The notes beneath the pieces were generated by a model. That model saw nothing but the letters and a program-made list of their open reading frames with translations. It was not told the DNA's origin and made no database searches. From Actinomycetota bacterium (GTDB lineage Bacteria; Actinomycetota; Acidimicrobiia; Acidimicrobiales; Ilumatobacteraceae), in assembly GCA_016870865.1 (NCBI GenBank), contig VGAC01000006.1, positions 57,589-121,588 on the forward strand: a stretch of 64,000 bases of DNA. Reading direction: 5' to 3'. This document shows positions 38,483-46,764 of the stretch, piece by piece. A program made the translations under genes and the position numbers. Each line of letters starts with the position of its first letter. Within the stretch, counting starts at the first letter, position 1.

Positions 38483-40059
38483 AGCGCGTCCTGTGGGTTC
38501 AACTCCTCGAGTTCGCGGTGTGCGGTTTCGGGATAGAACACCCACACCATCACCGCGATGACGACCGATACCGATGAGAACATCAACATCACCGTGCCGT
38601 AAGACCAGTCGCGGTCGATCAGCGTGCCGCCAACGACGAGGCCGATGCTGCCACCCAGCAATGCCGAGACGGTGACGAGAAACGACGACGTCTGGCGCTT
38701 CGCCGTGGGGGAGAGCTCCCCGCGGTAGACAGCCATCGCGGGGTAGGCCGTCGCGGCGAACACACCGCCGATGATCGCACACGTCCACATCAGCGGACCT
38801 TGGGCGACGAACGAAAGCGCGATCATGAGCGCGCCGACGGGAATGCACGCGGCGGCGACGAGGCGCCGCCCGTAGTCGTCGGCCAGTCGCCCACCGAACA
38901 CGAGGCCGAGCGCAGAGGGAATGGTGGTGACGAGCGTGAACGCCGCAACGAGTGCGGCCGAGTAGCCACGGACGTCTTTGAGGTACCGGTTCTGGAAAAC
39001 CGATGCGGTGGCGAGAAAGACGTTGCCGAGGAACGCCACGACGAGGATCACCCCCTGTGTCTTGAGGTTCGTCCTCGGGGTTTCGGGCGCGCCAAGGTGC
39101 AGATTTTGCACCTTGGCGCGCCTGGAGCCCTCGACTAGGTGGCGGGTGAAGCGAGTGGTTTCTGAGAGACGGCGTGTGAGGCGGGCCGCAACGACCAGCC
39201 AGACGAGCGAGACCACGTAGATGATGCGCCATCCGTCGTCGCTGGCATCGGCAAGGGGCAGCGCGAGGACGGCGAGACCTGCCCCGAGCCCGCTCGCCAA
39301 GGCAAGGATGCTCAGGCCGTAGGCGCGCGCGTTCTTTGGCATCTCCTCGACCGCGACGACGAGCAACGCGACGTCGAGGGCGAGGCCGAGTGGCCGAGCG
39401 ATCGTCTGGTTCGCGGTGAGCAACCAGAAGTTCGGGGCGAGCGCACCGAGAGCCGCCACCAGAGGTGTGATCCATGCAAGCGCGACGATGATCCGACGAC
39501 GGCCCATGCGGTCGCCCAGCACCGCGAGAGGAATTGCGATGATGATGCCGAGGCGCACGATCGCACCGGCAACTCCTTGGCCCTGTTCGCCGACGTCGAA
39601 GGCCTCTGCCGCGTAGGTGACCGTCTGCGTGAAGAGCGTGTTGATGAACGCGCTCGCCATCGATGCCGCGGCCAGCAATGCGAGAACGAGAACTTCGCGT
39701 TCGTTCAGTTCTTGTGGTGATGCCCACCACGGACTCTTGTCGCGGTGGGCGCGTCGCGCAAAATGGCGTCTGATCAGCGGTGTGAACATCCACCAGAACC
39801 AGGGGATGTCGACCGACCACGTGGTGGTTTCACTTGCGCCACCGTCGGCGCGGCGCGCCACCCGCCGTTCGTAGCGAGTAAAGGGACCGTTGCGTTGTAT
39901 GAAAGCGGACGACTCGGCGGAATTCTCGGTGGTCGTCTCGACCACGACGTCGGTGTAGGGAGTGAAAATCGAGGCGATTTCGGCGTGATTCGGCCCGATT
40001 TCGCGGCGAGTGAGGCGAGTTTTTCGACCCACGCCGGTGCCAATGATCGGCTCGCTCAT
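38479..40059 (-). CDS. MFS transporter with an in-frame palindromic-repeat insertion
   Basis: Major facilitator of 526 residues with about 12 transmembrane helices; MFS motif A reads GDRMGRRRIIV, and GGRLADDYGRRLV is its second-half echo. A soluble N-terminal extension of about 110 residues (ETTTENSAESS, GASETTTWSVDIPWFWW) precedes helix 1. Between helices 6 and 7, residues about 313-325 (RAKVQNLHLGAP) are translated from the perfect 37-bp palindrome at 39086-39122; the frame stays open. The substrate is unknown; it resembles sugar/metabolite:H+ symporters. ATG 40059 has a TATGCT box 9 nt upstream (40069-40074). Confidence 0.85.
   Translation of the reverse strand: MSEPIIGTGVGRKTRLTRREIGPNHAEIASIFTPYTDVVVETTTENSAESSAFIQRNGPFTRYERRVARRADGGASETTTWSVDIPWFWWMFTPLIRRHFARRAHRDKSPWWASPQELNEREVLVLALLAAASMASAFINTLFTQTVTYAAEAFDVGEQGQGVAGAIVRLGIIIAIPLAVLGDRMGRRRIIVALAWITPLVAALGALAPNFWLLTANQTIARPLGLALDVALLVVAVEEMPKNARAYGLSILALASGLGAGLAVLALPLADASDDGWRIIYVVSLVWLVVAARLTRRLSETTRFTRHLVEGSRRAKVQNLHLGAPETPRTNLKTQGVILVVAFLGNVFLATASVFQNRYLKDVRGYSAALVAAFTLVTTIPSALGLVFGGRLADDYGRRLVAAACIPVGALMIALSFVAQGPLMWTCAIIGGVFAATAYPAMAVYRGELSPTAKRQTSSFLVTVSALLGGSIGLVVGGTLIDRDWSYGTVMLMFSSVSVVIAVMVWVFYPETAHRELEELNPQDAL
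39086..39122 (+). repeat. Perfect 37-bp palindromic repeat inside the MFS gene
   Basis: Arms of 16 bp (GGCGCGCCAAGGTGCA and its exact complement) around a 5-nt loop (gattt). Each arm contains an AscI site, GGCGCGCC. It lies in the stretch coding for the loop between helices 6 and 7 of the carrier. Related copies are at 9402-9417 and 9990-10026. Confidence 0.9.
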
Positions 40060-40068
40060 ACCGGCGCG

Positions 40069-40074
40069 AGCATA
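40069..40074 (-). promoter_or_regulatory. -10 box TATGCT of the MFS gene
   Basis: On the minus strand TATGCT ends 9 nt before ATG 40059. Only 20 bp separate this start from that of murA, so the murA promoter must overlap it or lie inside the MFS gene. Confidence 0.45.
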
Positions 40075-40079
40075 CTGAC

Positions 40080-41348
40080 ATGGTGACTTCGTCGCGTATC
40101 CGGGTACGCCCGGGGAACAAACTCACCGGCACGGTCAACGTGCCCGGCGCGAAGAACTCGGTCCTCAAGTTGATGGCCGCGTGTCTGATGGCCGACGGTG
40201 ATTTCACGTTGACAAACGTTCCCGACATACATGACGTCGTCACCATGTCCGACCTTCTTTCGGCAAACGGATTGCGGATCGAACACGACAGGGCACGGGG
40301 CGAATTGGCGATCACCAACCCGGGTGGCCTGAGCCTCGTGGCGCCCTACGAACTAGTTGAGCGCATTCGTGCGAGCATCAACGTGTTGGGTCCGTTGCTC
40401 GGTCGATTCGGTGAGGTGCGCATCGCCCTGCCGGGCGGTGACGACTTCGGCTCGCGGCCCATCGACATGCACCTCAACGGCCTGATCCAGATGGGTGCCG
40501 AATTCACGATCCGGCACGGTGATGTCCACGCTTTCGCCGACCGACTGCACGGTGCCGACATCACCCTCGATTTTCCGAGCGTCGGTGCGACCGAGAACCT
40601 CGTCACCGCGGCGGTGTTCGCCAAGGGTGCCACGACGATCGACAACGCGGCGCGTGAACCCGAGATCGTCGATCTCTGCAACATGCTCGTGGCCATGGGC
40701 GCCTCGATCGAGGGCATCGGTTCGACGACGATCAGCATCCAGGGTGTCGAACGCGACGCATTGCGACCCACCACCCACGCGGTCATTCCCGACCGCGTGC
40801 AGGCGGCCACGTACATCGCCGCCGCGGCGATCACGGGTGGCGAAGTGCTGGTGCGCGGCGCCGTCGCCGAGGACATGGAGATGCTGTTCAGGCGTTTCGG
40901 CGACATGGGCATCACGGTCGAGCCGCAGCACAACGGCGTGCTCGTCGTCGGTCCCGACAAATTGAAGTCGATCGACGTCGTGACGTTGCCGTTTCCGGGT
41001 GTCGCAACCGACTACAAACCCCTCGTTGTCGCCTTGTTGGCCGTCGGTGACGGTGTCGGAATCGTCACCGAGAATCTGTATCCGGGTCGCTTCCGCTACG
41101 TCGACGAACTGCGCCGCCTCGGTGCGAACATTCGAACCGATGGACATCACGCCATCGTGCGCGGTGTGCCGAGGCTGTCGGGTGCTCCGGTTCGCGTGCC
41201 CGACATTCGTGCGGGCGCGGCACTCGTGGTGGCGGGCCTGGTTGCAGAGGGGGAAACGGTGGTCAGCGATGTCCACCACATCGACCGCGGCTACGACGAC
41301 CTCGTTGGCCGCCTTGCCTCACTCGGCGCCGACGTCGCCCGTATCTGA
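40080..41348 (+). CDS. murA: UDP-N-acetylglucosamine 1-carboxyvinyltransferase, fosfomycin-insensitive type
   Basis: First committed enzyme of peptidoglycan synthesis: transfers enolpyruvate from PEP to UDP-GlcNAc. 422 residues with the double inside-out barrel signatures GAKNSVLKLMAACL, EVRIALPGGDDFGSRPID, and DIRAGAALVVAGL. The position of the catalytic Cys (Cys115 of E. coli) is Asp121 here (PGGD). The same exchange in Mycobacterium tuberculosis and Chlamydia MurA makes the enzyme insensitive to fosfomycin. The start is 20 bp from the divergent MFS gene. Confidence 0.96.
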   Translation: MVTSSRIRVRPGNKLTGTVNVPGAKNSVLKLMAACLMADGDFTLTNVPDIHDVVTMSDLLSANGLRIEHDRARGELAITNPGGLSLVAPYELVERIRASINVLGPLLGRFGEVRIALPGGDDFGSRPIDMHLNGLIQMGAEFTIRHGDVHAFADRLHGADITLDFPSVGATENLVTAAVFAKGATTIDNAAREPEIVDLCNMLVAMGASIEGIGSTTISIQGVERDALRPTTHAVIPDRVQAATYIAAAAITGGEVLVRGAVAEDMEMLFRRFGDMGITVEPQHNGVLVVGPDKLKSIDVVTLPFPGVATDYKPLVVALLAVGDGVGIVTENLYPGRFRYVDELRRLGANIRTDGHHAIVRGVPRLSGAPVRVPDIRAGAALVVAGLVAEGETVVSDVHHIDRGYDDLVGRLASLGADVARI

Positions 41349-41501
41349 CGACTTGGCGCGTACGTTCCTGCGCACGCGAAGTGTTGCAACTCTCAGCAGT
41401 CCGACCATCACGAGGATCGGCACCATCACCCACAGGATCTCGTCCCATCCACCCTGATGGGCCAAGAGGCCCGCGGCGAAGAGGAACGGGCCGATGGTCA
41501 T
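41319..41501 (-). CDS. Small membrane protein of unknown function
   Basis: Protein of 60 residues: MTIGPFLFAAGLLAHQGGWD, then a hydrophobic helix (EILWVMVPILVMVGLLRVA) and a basic/acidic tail. AHQGGWDE before a single helix recalls short actinobacterial membrane proteins of unknown role. GAGG lies 5-9 nt before the ATG. It overlaps the 3' end of murA by 30 bp in opposite direction. The 69 bp between it and the NifU-like gene show nothing else. Confidence 0.55.
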   Translation of the reverse strand: MTIGPFLFAAGLLAHQGGWDEILWVMVPILVMVGLLRVATLRVRRNVRAKSSDTGDVGAE

Positions 41502-41570
41502 GACCGCCTCACTCTGCCACCATCCCCTTCAAGGCAACAATTCAGCCGTTCATCTGGTTGAATTTCACCC

Positions 41571-41834
41571 GTGTCGGACACCTTGAGCGCCCCCAACACC
41601 GGACGCATGCGTCAGCAGGTGGAGGAGACCATCGAGGTCATACGCCCCGCGTTGCACGCCGATGGCGGCGACATCGTCCTGCGCGATGTGAATGAGGAGA
41701 CGGGCATCGTATCGGTGACGCTCGTCGGTGCCTGCGGCACCTGTCCCGCCTCGACGCAGACCTTGAAGGCAGGAATCGAGCGCATCATGCGCGATCGCGT
41801 GGACGGCGTCACCGAAGTGGTGGCGGTCGACTGA
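41571..41834 (+). CDS. NifU-like Fe-S cluster scaffold protein
   Basis: Stand-alone NifU C-terminal domain of 87 residues, expected to hold or deliver Fe-S clusters. Family marks: IRPALHADGGDIVL and the cluster CxxC in GACGTCPASTQTLK. GTG 41571 has a weak TGAATT 6 nt upstream. Its stop overlaps the meaB start (TGATGG). Confidence 0.92.
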   Translation: MSDTLSAPNTGRMRQQVEETIEVIRPALHADGGDIVLRDVNEETGIVSVTLVGACGTCPASTQTLKAGIERIMRDRVDGVTEVVAVD

Positions 41835-42796
41835 TGGCGGCACGCAGCAGGGACCCGAAGGCACTCTTCGATGCGGCAGCCGCGGGGGACCGCGCTTCAC
41901 TTGCGCGTCTGCTGTCGCTGATCGAACGAGGCGGTGATGACGCCCGTGCCGTGGGCCGTCTGAGTTACCCGAAATCGGGCAGCGCTTACACGGTGGGCCT
42001 CACCGGCGCACCTGGAGCTGGCAAAAGCACGCTCACCAGCGCCCTCATCGGCCATCTGCGTTCGCTCGAGGTCGAGGTCGCAGTCGTGGCCATCGACCCG
42101 TCGTCGCCGTTCACGGGTGGGGCGATTCTCGGCGACCGTGTGCGCATGCAAGACCACGCCACCGACCCGGGGGTCTTCATTCGGTCGATGGCGACTCGGG
42201 GCCACCTCGGTGGCCTCTCGCTGGCCACCCCCGAGGCCATTCGCCTGCTCGACGCCGTCGGTCGCCGCTGGGTTCTCGTCGAAACCGTCGGCGTGGGCCA
42301 GGTCGAGGTTGAGATTGCCGGCAAGGCCGACACCACCGTGGTCGTGCTGAACCCGGGCTGGGGCGACTCGGTCCAGGCCAACAAGGCGGGACTGATGGAG
42401 ATCGCCGACGTGTTCGTCATCAACAAGGCCGACCGCAAGGGTGTCGAGGAGACACGGCGCGACATCGAACAGATGCTCGATCTCTCCGATCTCTCCCACG
42501 ACGCCTGGCGCCCGCCGATCGTCGACACGGTCGGCTCGACGGGCCAGGGCGTGTCCGGTCTGTGGGATGCCGTGCTCGCCCACCGCGCGCACGCCGAGGC
42601 AACGGGGCAGTTGGCCGAACGGCGGGCATTTCGCATACGCGAGGAGCTGCGCGAAATCGTCGCTCGTCGCCTCGAGGCAAAGGCCCGCGAGATCTGCACC
42701 GGTCGGCGATGGGACGAATTGCAGGATGAGGTTCTCCGTCACGTCACCGACCCCTGGAGCGCCGCCGACGAGATGCTGCGCCCCGTGGGCGCCTGA
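41834..42796 (+). CDS. meaB: Methylmalonyl-CoA mutase-associated GTPase MeaB
   Basis: G3E GTPase of 320 residues that protects and loads B12-dependent methylmalonyl-CoA mutase (older name ArgK). Walker A GAPGAGKSTLTSAL, AIDPSSPFTGGAILGDRVRM, ETVGVGQVEVEIAGKAD with the switch II, and NKADRKG. The mutase genes are not in the window. Coupled to the NifU-like gene by a 1-nt overlap. Confidence 0.94.
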   Translation: MAARSRDPKALFDAAAAGDRASLARLLSLIERGGDDARAVGRLSYPKSGSAYTVGLTGAPGAGKSTLTSALIGHLRSLEVEVAVVAIDPSSPFTGGAILGDRVRMQDHATDPGVFIRSMATRGHLGGLSLATPEAIRLLDAVGRRWVLVETVGVGQVEVEIAGKADTTVVVLNPGWGDSVQANKAGLMEIADVFVINKADRKGVEETRRDIEQMLDLSDLSHDAWRPPIVDTVGSTGQGVSGLWDAVLAHRAHAEATGQLAERRAFRIREELREIVARRLEAKAREICTGRRWDELQDEVLRHVTDPWSAADEMLRPVGA

Positions 42797-42806
42797 CACC
42801 GACGAC

Positions 42807-42812
42807 TAACGT
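42807..42812 (+). promoter_or_regulatory. -10 box TAACGT of the enoyl-CoA hydratase gene
   Basis: TAACGT ends 7 nt before ATG 42820, in the 23-bp gap after meaB. Confidence 0.5.
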
Positions 42813-42819
42813 CGCCGAC

Positions 42820-43596
42820 ATGAGCAACGGACTCGTCGACCTCGACATGCGTGACGATCGCGTTGCGGTCATCACACTTGCCAATCCCAGGGTGAATGCA
42901 CTCTCAAAGGGCGTCCTCGACGATCTGCAGGAGATCGCCCACGAACTGCACGCGACGCGGCCGGGGGCCGTCGTCATCACCGGCGGCGAGCGGATCTTTG
43001 CTGCCGGCGCCGACATCTCCGAGTTCGGCGGTACGACCGAGGCAAAACGCATTGCCGACACCATTCATCGCGCTTTCGACAAGGTCGCTGCGATTCCCGC
43101 GTTCGTGATCGCCGCGATCAGCGGCTACGCCCTGGGCGGTGGATGCGAGCTTGCGCTCGCCTGTGATTACCGCATCGGCAGCACGAAAGCGGTGCTCGGC
43201 CAACCCGAGATCCTCCTTGGCATCATCCCGGGCGGTGGGGGCACCCAACGCCTGCCGCGGCTCGTGGGTGCGAGCCGCGCCAAGGAACTGATGGTGACCG
43301 GGCGGCAAGTGAAGGCTGACGAAGCGCTACGCATCGGTCTGCTCGACGAGGTGGTCGAACCCGAGGCCCTGCACGAGCGCGCGTTCGCGCTCGCCGCCGA
43401 AATCGCTGCGGGTGCAAGCGTCGCATCAGCACTCGTCAAGCAGGCGGTCGACACGGGCCTGAACATGCCCCTCGCCGGTGGCCTCGCCGGGGAGAAAGAC
43501 CTCTTCGTCGAGGTGTTCAAAACCAACGACAGCCAACGCGGCGTGAAGAGTTTCCTCGAAAATGGGCCGGGCAAAGCCGTCTTCGAAGGCAACTGA
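42820..43596 (+). CDS. Enoyl-CoA hydratase/isomerase family protein
   Basis: Crotonase-fold enzyme of 258 residues, probably hydrating enoyl-CoA in beta-oxidation or branched-chain amino acid breakdown. Oxyanion holes at AAGADISEFGG and SGYALGGGCELALACD; the first Glu is present in the GGGCELALA helix and the second in QPEILLGIIPGGGGTQRLPR, as in true hydratases. Its neighbours meaB (propionate/methylmalonyl pathway) and azlCD (branched-chain amino acid export) fit branched-chain metabolism. Confidence 0.92.
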   Translation: MSNGLVDLDMRDDRVAVITLANPRVNALSKGVLDDLQEIAHELHATRPGAVVITGGERIFAAGADISEFGGTTEAKRIADTIHRAFDKVAAIPAFVIAAISGYALGGGCELALACDYRIGSTKAVLGQPEILLGIIPGGGGTQRLPRLVGASRAKELMVTGRQVKADEALRIGLLDEVVEPEALHERAFALAAEIAAGASVASALVKQAVDTGLNMPLAGGLAGEKDLFVEVFKTNDSQRGVKSFLENGPGKAVFEGN

Positions 43597-44281
43597 CGAC
43601 TGGTCGGGAATCATCGGGCCGGCACTCGGTCTGGGATTCGCCGTCTTTGCCTTCGGTTTGTCGTTCGGTGTCCTGTGCATCGACGCCGGCGGCACCGTTC
43701 CCAAGGCGATGGCGATGTCACTGTTCGTCTTCACGGGTGCTTCGCAGTTTTCCGCCGTTGGCGTCATCGCGGCGGGTGGCAGTGCCATCAGCGCGGCGGC
43801 GGGCGCGCTGATCCTCGCCTCGCGCAACGCGGTGTACGGCGTCGCCGTTGCGCCCTCGTTGCGCGGGTCGGTGCCGTACCGTCTTTTTGCCTCGCAGTTC
43901 ACGATCGATGAGACCACCGGCATGACACTCGCCCAGGACACACCAGCGCGCAGTCGACGTGCATACTGGGTCACTGCGGCGAGTATCTACGTGTTCTGGA
44001 ACCTCGCGACTCTCATCGGCGCGGTCGCGGGGAGCAACATCGACACCGAAAGGTACGGCCTCGACGTTGCTTTCGCGGCGGCGTTCGTCGGCATGCTCGC
44101 CCCCCTCGTGCGGTCGTCGCGCGCGCGTCGGGTCGCCTCCGCCGGGGCCGTGGTGTGCATCGCCACCACACCGTTCGTTCCGATCGGCGTGGGCATCATC
44201 ATCGCCGCCCTCGCCGCCCTCGTCGGACTGTGTCGTGGTACCGAACCCACGACCGCGGGCTCTACGGGCGGCCGTGCGTGA
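43562..44281 (+). CDS. azlC: Branched-chain amino acid exporter large subunit, AzlC type
   Basis: Membrane protein of 239 residues, about 7 helices, pairing with AzlD to export branched-chain amino acids. Typical blocks: SLFVFTGASQFSAVGVIAAGG, LILASRNAVYGVAVAPSL, QFTIDETTGM. ATG 43562 overlaps the end of the hydratase gene by 35 bp; a later start within the first 15 codons is possible. The stop overlaps azlD by 4 nt. Confidence 0.9.
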   Translation: MGRAKPSSKATDDWSGIIGPALGLGFAVFAFGLSFGVLCIDAGGTVPKAMAMSLFVFTGASQFSAVGVIAAGGSAISAAAGALILASRNAVYGVAVAPSLRGSVPYRLFASQFTIDETTGMTLAQDTPARSRRAYWVTAASIYVFWNLATLIGAVAGSNIDTERYGLDVAFAAAFVGMLAPLVRSSRARRVASAGAVVCIATTPFVPIGVGIIIAALAALVGLCRGTEPTTAGSTGGRA

Positions 44282-44580
44282 CCTGGACGTTGATCATCGT
44301 CTTGTCGCTCGGCGCGTACGCGCTCAAGGCCGCGGGTCTGGTGGGCGTCGGGGTGCGTGATTTCCCGGCGCCCGTGCGCAACGTCATCGCCCTCGTGCCG
44401 GCCGCCGTGCTCTCGGCCCTGATCGCAAAAGACACGTTCACGAACGGCCAGGACCTGCAGATCGACGCGCGTGCGGTGGGTGTCGCGGTTGCATGCCTTG
44501 CCGTCTGGCGGCGGGTTCCGTTGTGGCTGGTGATCGTGCTTGCGTGCGCGGCTACAGGAACAGTTCGCGCAATCTCTTGA
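44278..44580 (+). CDS. azlD: Branched-chain amino acid exporter small subunit, AzlD type
   Basis: Small membrane protein of 100 residues with four helices (WTLIIVLSLGAYALKAAG, VIALVPAAVLSALIAKD, VGVAVACLAVWRRVP, LWLVIVLACAATGTV). GTG 44278 overlaps the azlC stop (GTGA). Its 3' end overlaps the convergent SRPBCC gene by 29 bp. Confidence 0.88.
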   Translation: MTWTLIIVLSLGAYALKAAGLVGVGVRDFPAPVRNVIALVPAAVLSALIAKDTFTNGQDLQIDARAVGVAVACLAVWRRVPLWLVIVLACAATGTVRAIS

Positions 44581-44992
44581 GGTTGCGGCGCCAGATCGCC
44601 TTCATCAGGATGTTGCCGCCGATGAGCTCCCCGAGACGCCCGCCGAGCCACCATGGAAAACGCAGCTCTTCGCTCCAGGTGAATCGGCTGGTTGAACCGT
44701 CACCGATGGCCTCGATGGTGAAGCGACCGGTTCCCGTGACGAGGCCTGAGTGGCGCACACCCATGACCGAACCGGGTTCCCATTCGGTGATTTCCATCTG
44801 GTCGACCAATTTGATCGGTCCGACCTTGGTGTCACAAAAAAACTTCGTTCCGACACCGCGGGTTTGCTCGGTTTGGAATCGAATCGCCACGGCATCGGCC
44901 ATCCAGTCGACGTGCCGCTCGACGGGTTCGACGACCTGCCACACACGCGCGGGCGTGGCCGGCAGTTCGATCGCAACGGTGATGCGCGACAT
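44552..44992 (-). CDS. SRPBCC-fold (polyketide cyclase/START-like) protein
   Basis: Protein of 146 residues with the helix-grip fold of lipid/hydrophobic ligand binders: ITVAIELPATPARVWQVVEP start, WMADAV, DQMEITEWEPGSVMGVRH, FTWSEELRFPWW, and a long C-terminal helix. No catalytic residues can be named. Third gene of the operon methyltransferase-galT-SRPBCC; ATG 44992 overlaps the galT stop by one base. Confidence 0.85.
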   Translation of the reverse strand: MSRITVAIELPATPARVWQVVEPVERHVDWMADAVAIRFQTEQTRGVGTKFFCDTKVGPIKLVDQMEITEWEPGSVMGVRHSGLVTGTGRFTIEAIGDGSTSRFTWSEELRFPWWLGGRLGELIGGNILMKAIWRRNLKRLRELFL

Positions 44993-45972
44993 CAGCGGCT
45001 GTTTGCGCTGAGAAGTTCGAAGGCGGCATCCTCTGGTGGCACGATGTTGATGAGCACCCCGGTTCCCTTTTCGAAGCCAGCGGTGGTGGCAAGCTTCGGC
45101 CACAGGTGAACGTGCCAGTGGAAGTTGCCTGCGTGGTGGGACGGCGCGGTGTGAAAGACCAGGTTGTAGGCGACGTCGCCGAGGGTGTTGTTGAGCATAC
45201 GAACGGCGTCGCGGATCGCGATACCGATCGCGACCAGGACGTCGTCGGACGAATCGGTGAGGTGAGCGTCGTGTGATTCGGGGATGATCAGCAGCTCGTA
45301 GGGACTGCCGCTCCAGTAGGGCGCCACGACAACGGCGTGTTCGGCCTCGAGGACGACCCTCTTGTTGTCGACGCGTTCTGCCTCGATGGTGGCGCAGAGA
45401 ATGCAGCCACCTTTGAAGCGTTCGAAGGCGCGCTCTTCTTCGAGGATCTCACCGGGTACGAACGGTAAGCCGAGTATCTGGCCATGCGGATGTGCCAGCG
45501 ACGCTCCGGCCTCGCGACCGTGGTTGATGAACGCCTGCGTATAGCGAACGTTGGGTGTGCGCGCGTGTTCCTCGAAACGACGGCGCAGGGCCATCATGAT
45601 GTTGCGGATCACCTTGTCGGCGAAGGTGCCGACGCCCGAGGTGTGGTCGGGTGTGATGACGAACACCTCGTGGATGCCGCTCGCGTCCGCCATGGTGTGC
45701 ACGGGGCCGAGGTTGCGAACGGTGAGGTTGCCGTCACCTTCAAAGGCGGGGTAGAGGTTCGGCACGACACGCAACGTCCACTTTCCCTCGCTGTCGACCT
45801 GCTCGAGTGCCGGGGGTGTCGCCTCTTCGTTGCCCGGACAAAAGGGGCACGGCCGGCTGGGGTCGGCCTCGACCTGGGTGACACGTGGCGCAAAATCGGT
45901 CGGCCGTTTGGCACGATCGGCAACCAAGGTCACCCAACGGCCGGTCAATGGGTTGAGTCGCAACTGGCTCAT
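44992..45972 (-). CDS. galT: Galactose-1-phosphate uridylyltransferase
   Basis: HIT-superfamily enzyme of the Leloir pathway exchanging UMP between UDP-glucose and galactose 1-phosphate; 326 residues. The catalytic His is in SLAHPHGQILGLPFVP; PCPFCPGNE carries the first zinc cysteines, and NFHWHVHLWPK is the C-terminal His cluster. UDP-galactose made here could feed Glf at 4.1 kb. ATG overlaps the methyltransferase stop (ATGA). Confidence 0.95.
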   Translation of the reverse strand: MSQLRLNPLTGRWVTLVADRAKRPTDFAPRVTQVEADPSRPCPFCPGNEEATPPALEQVDSEGKWTLRVVPNLYPAFEGDGNLTVRNLGPVHTMADASGIHEVFVITPDHTSGVGTFADKVIRNIMMALRRRFEEHARTPNVRYTQAFINHGREAGASLAHPHGQILGLPFVPGEILEEERAFERFKGGCILCATIEAERVDNKRVVLEAEHAVVVAPYWSGSPYELLIIPESHDAHLTDSSDDVLVAIGIAIRDAVRMLNNTLGDVAYNLVFHTAPSHHAGNFHWHVHLWPKLATTAGFEKGTGVLINIVPPEDAAFELLSANSR

Positions 45973-46742
45973 CTGGCATTCAGCCTACGGCGCAAAATGC
46001 ACACCTGTCGGGTACTTGTCGCAAGAAAGGGTCGGCGACCGAAATCCTCCCAGCGATCCGCCAGAGCGAGCCCCGCGCCGTGCGCCATTTCGGCAAGCAT
46101 GCGCGTCGTCACGTATCGGATTCGCCACGGCCGCTCGCGACCTGCGCCGTCGGTGAATCTTCCGATCACCGTGTGTTCCCGGGGATCGATGACACTCCTG
46201 CTGACGACGAGCGTTCCGTCGGGCCGGCGTCGTTCCTCGGTGAACTCACCCGCAGCGACGTGTTCGTCGTCGGCGAACACCGCGAACTCGAGGGCGATCG
46301 CGCCACCGGGCGCCAGCACGGAGGCGGCTTCGCGCAGGCAGATGCGTTGACTCTCGTGGTCGGGAAGATTGAAAAAGGTGTTGAACGTCGAGAACACCAC
46401 GGCAAAGGGCCCGCGGGGCAGTGACGCCGACATGTCCCCCTTGATGACCACGCTGCGGGCCGCGACATCGGGGGCCGCCGACAACTTCCCGCGCCAGATC
46501 GCCAGCATCTCATCCGACTCGTCGATGCCCACGACGCGTGCGCGGCCACGCAGGCGTGTGGCGAGTGGCACCGCGATGCGACCCGTGCCGACGCCGAGTT
46601 CCAGCAGGTCGCCACCACCCGCGAGGCGGACGAGTGTGTCGACCGTTTCGTCGACATTCGTCACGTGCGAATACCAGTCGTCGTACACGTCGGCAAACGC
46701 CCGACCGTATGTCTCGTTGCTGGGCCCGGAGCCGTCTTGCAC
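45969..46742 (-). CDS. Class I SAM-dependent methyltransferase
   Basis: Methyltransferase of 257 residues: motif I DLLELGVGTGRIAVPLA, acidic loop VVGIDESDEML, then GDMSASLPRGPFAVVFSTFN and ALEFAVFADDEHV. Similar to small-molecule and lipid methyltransferases; target unknown. GTG 46742 is 6 nt from its -10 box. First gene of a three-gene operon with galT. Confidence 0.88.
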   Translation of the reverse strand: MQDGSGPSNETYGRAFADVYDDWYSHVTNVDETVDTLVRLAGGGDLLELGVGTGRIAVPLATRLRGRARVVGIDESDEMLAIWRGKLSAAPDVAARSVVIKGDMSASLPRGPFAVVFSTFNTFFNLPDHESQRICLREAASVLAPGGAIALEFAVFADDEHVAAGEFTEERRRPDGTLVVSRSVIDPREHTVIGRFTDGAGRERPWRIRYVTTRMLAEMAHGAGLALADRWEDFGRRPFLATSTRQVCILRRRLNAR

Positions 46743-46748
46743 GGTGCA

Positions 46749-46754
46749 ACGCTA
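46749..46754 (-). promoter_or_regulatory. -10 box TAGCGT of the methyltransferase-galT operon (leaderless)
   Basis: On the minus strand TAGCGT, 6 nt (tgcacc), GTG. Its first two bases are shared with the opposing -10 box of the cysteine desulfurase gene. Confidence 0.6.
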
Positions 46755-46758
46755 GATT
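46753..46758 (+). promoter_or_regulatory. -10 box TAGATT of the cysteine desulfurase gene (leaderless)
   Basis: TAGATT, 6 nt (gcaccc), GTG 46765. CTAG at 46752-46755 is common to both divergent boxes. Confidence 0.6.
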
Positions 46759-46764
46759 GCACCC

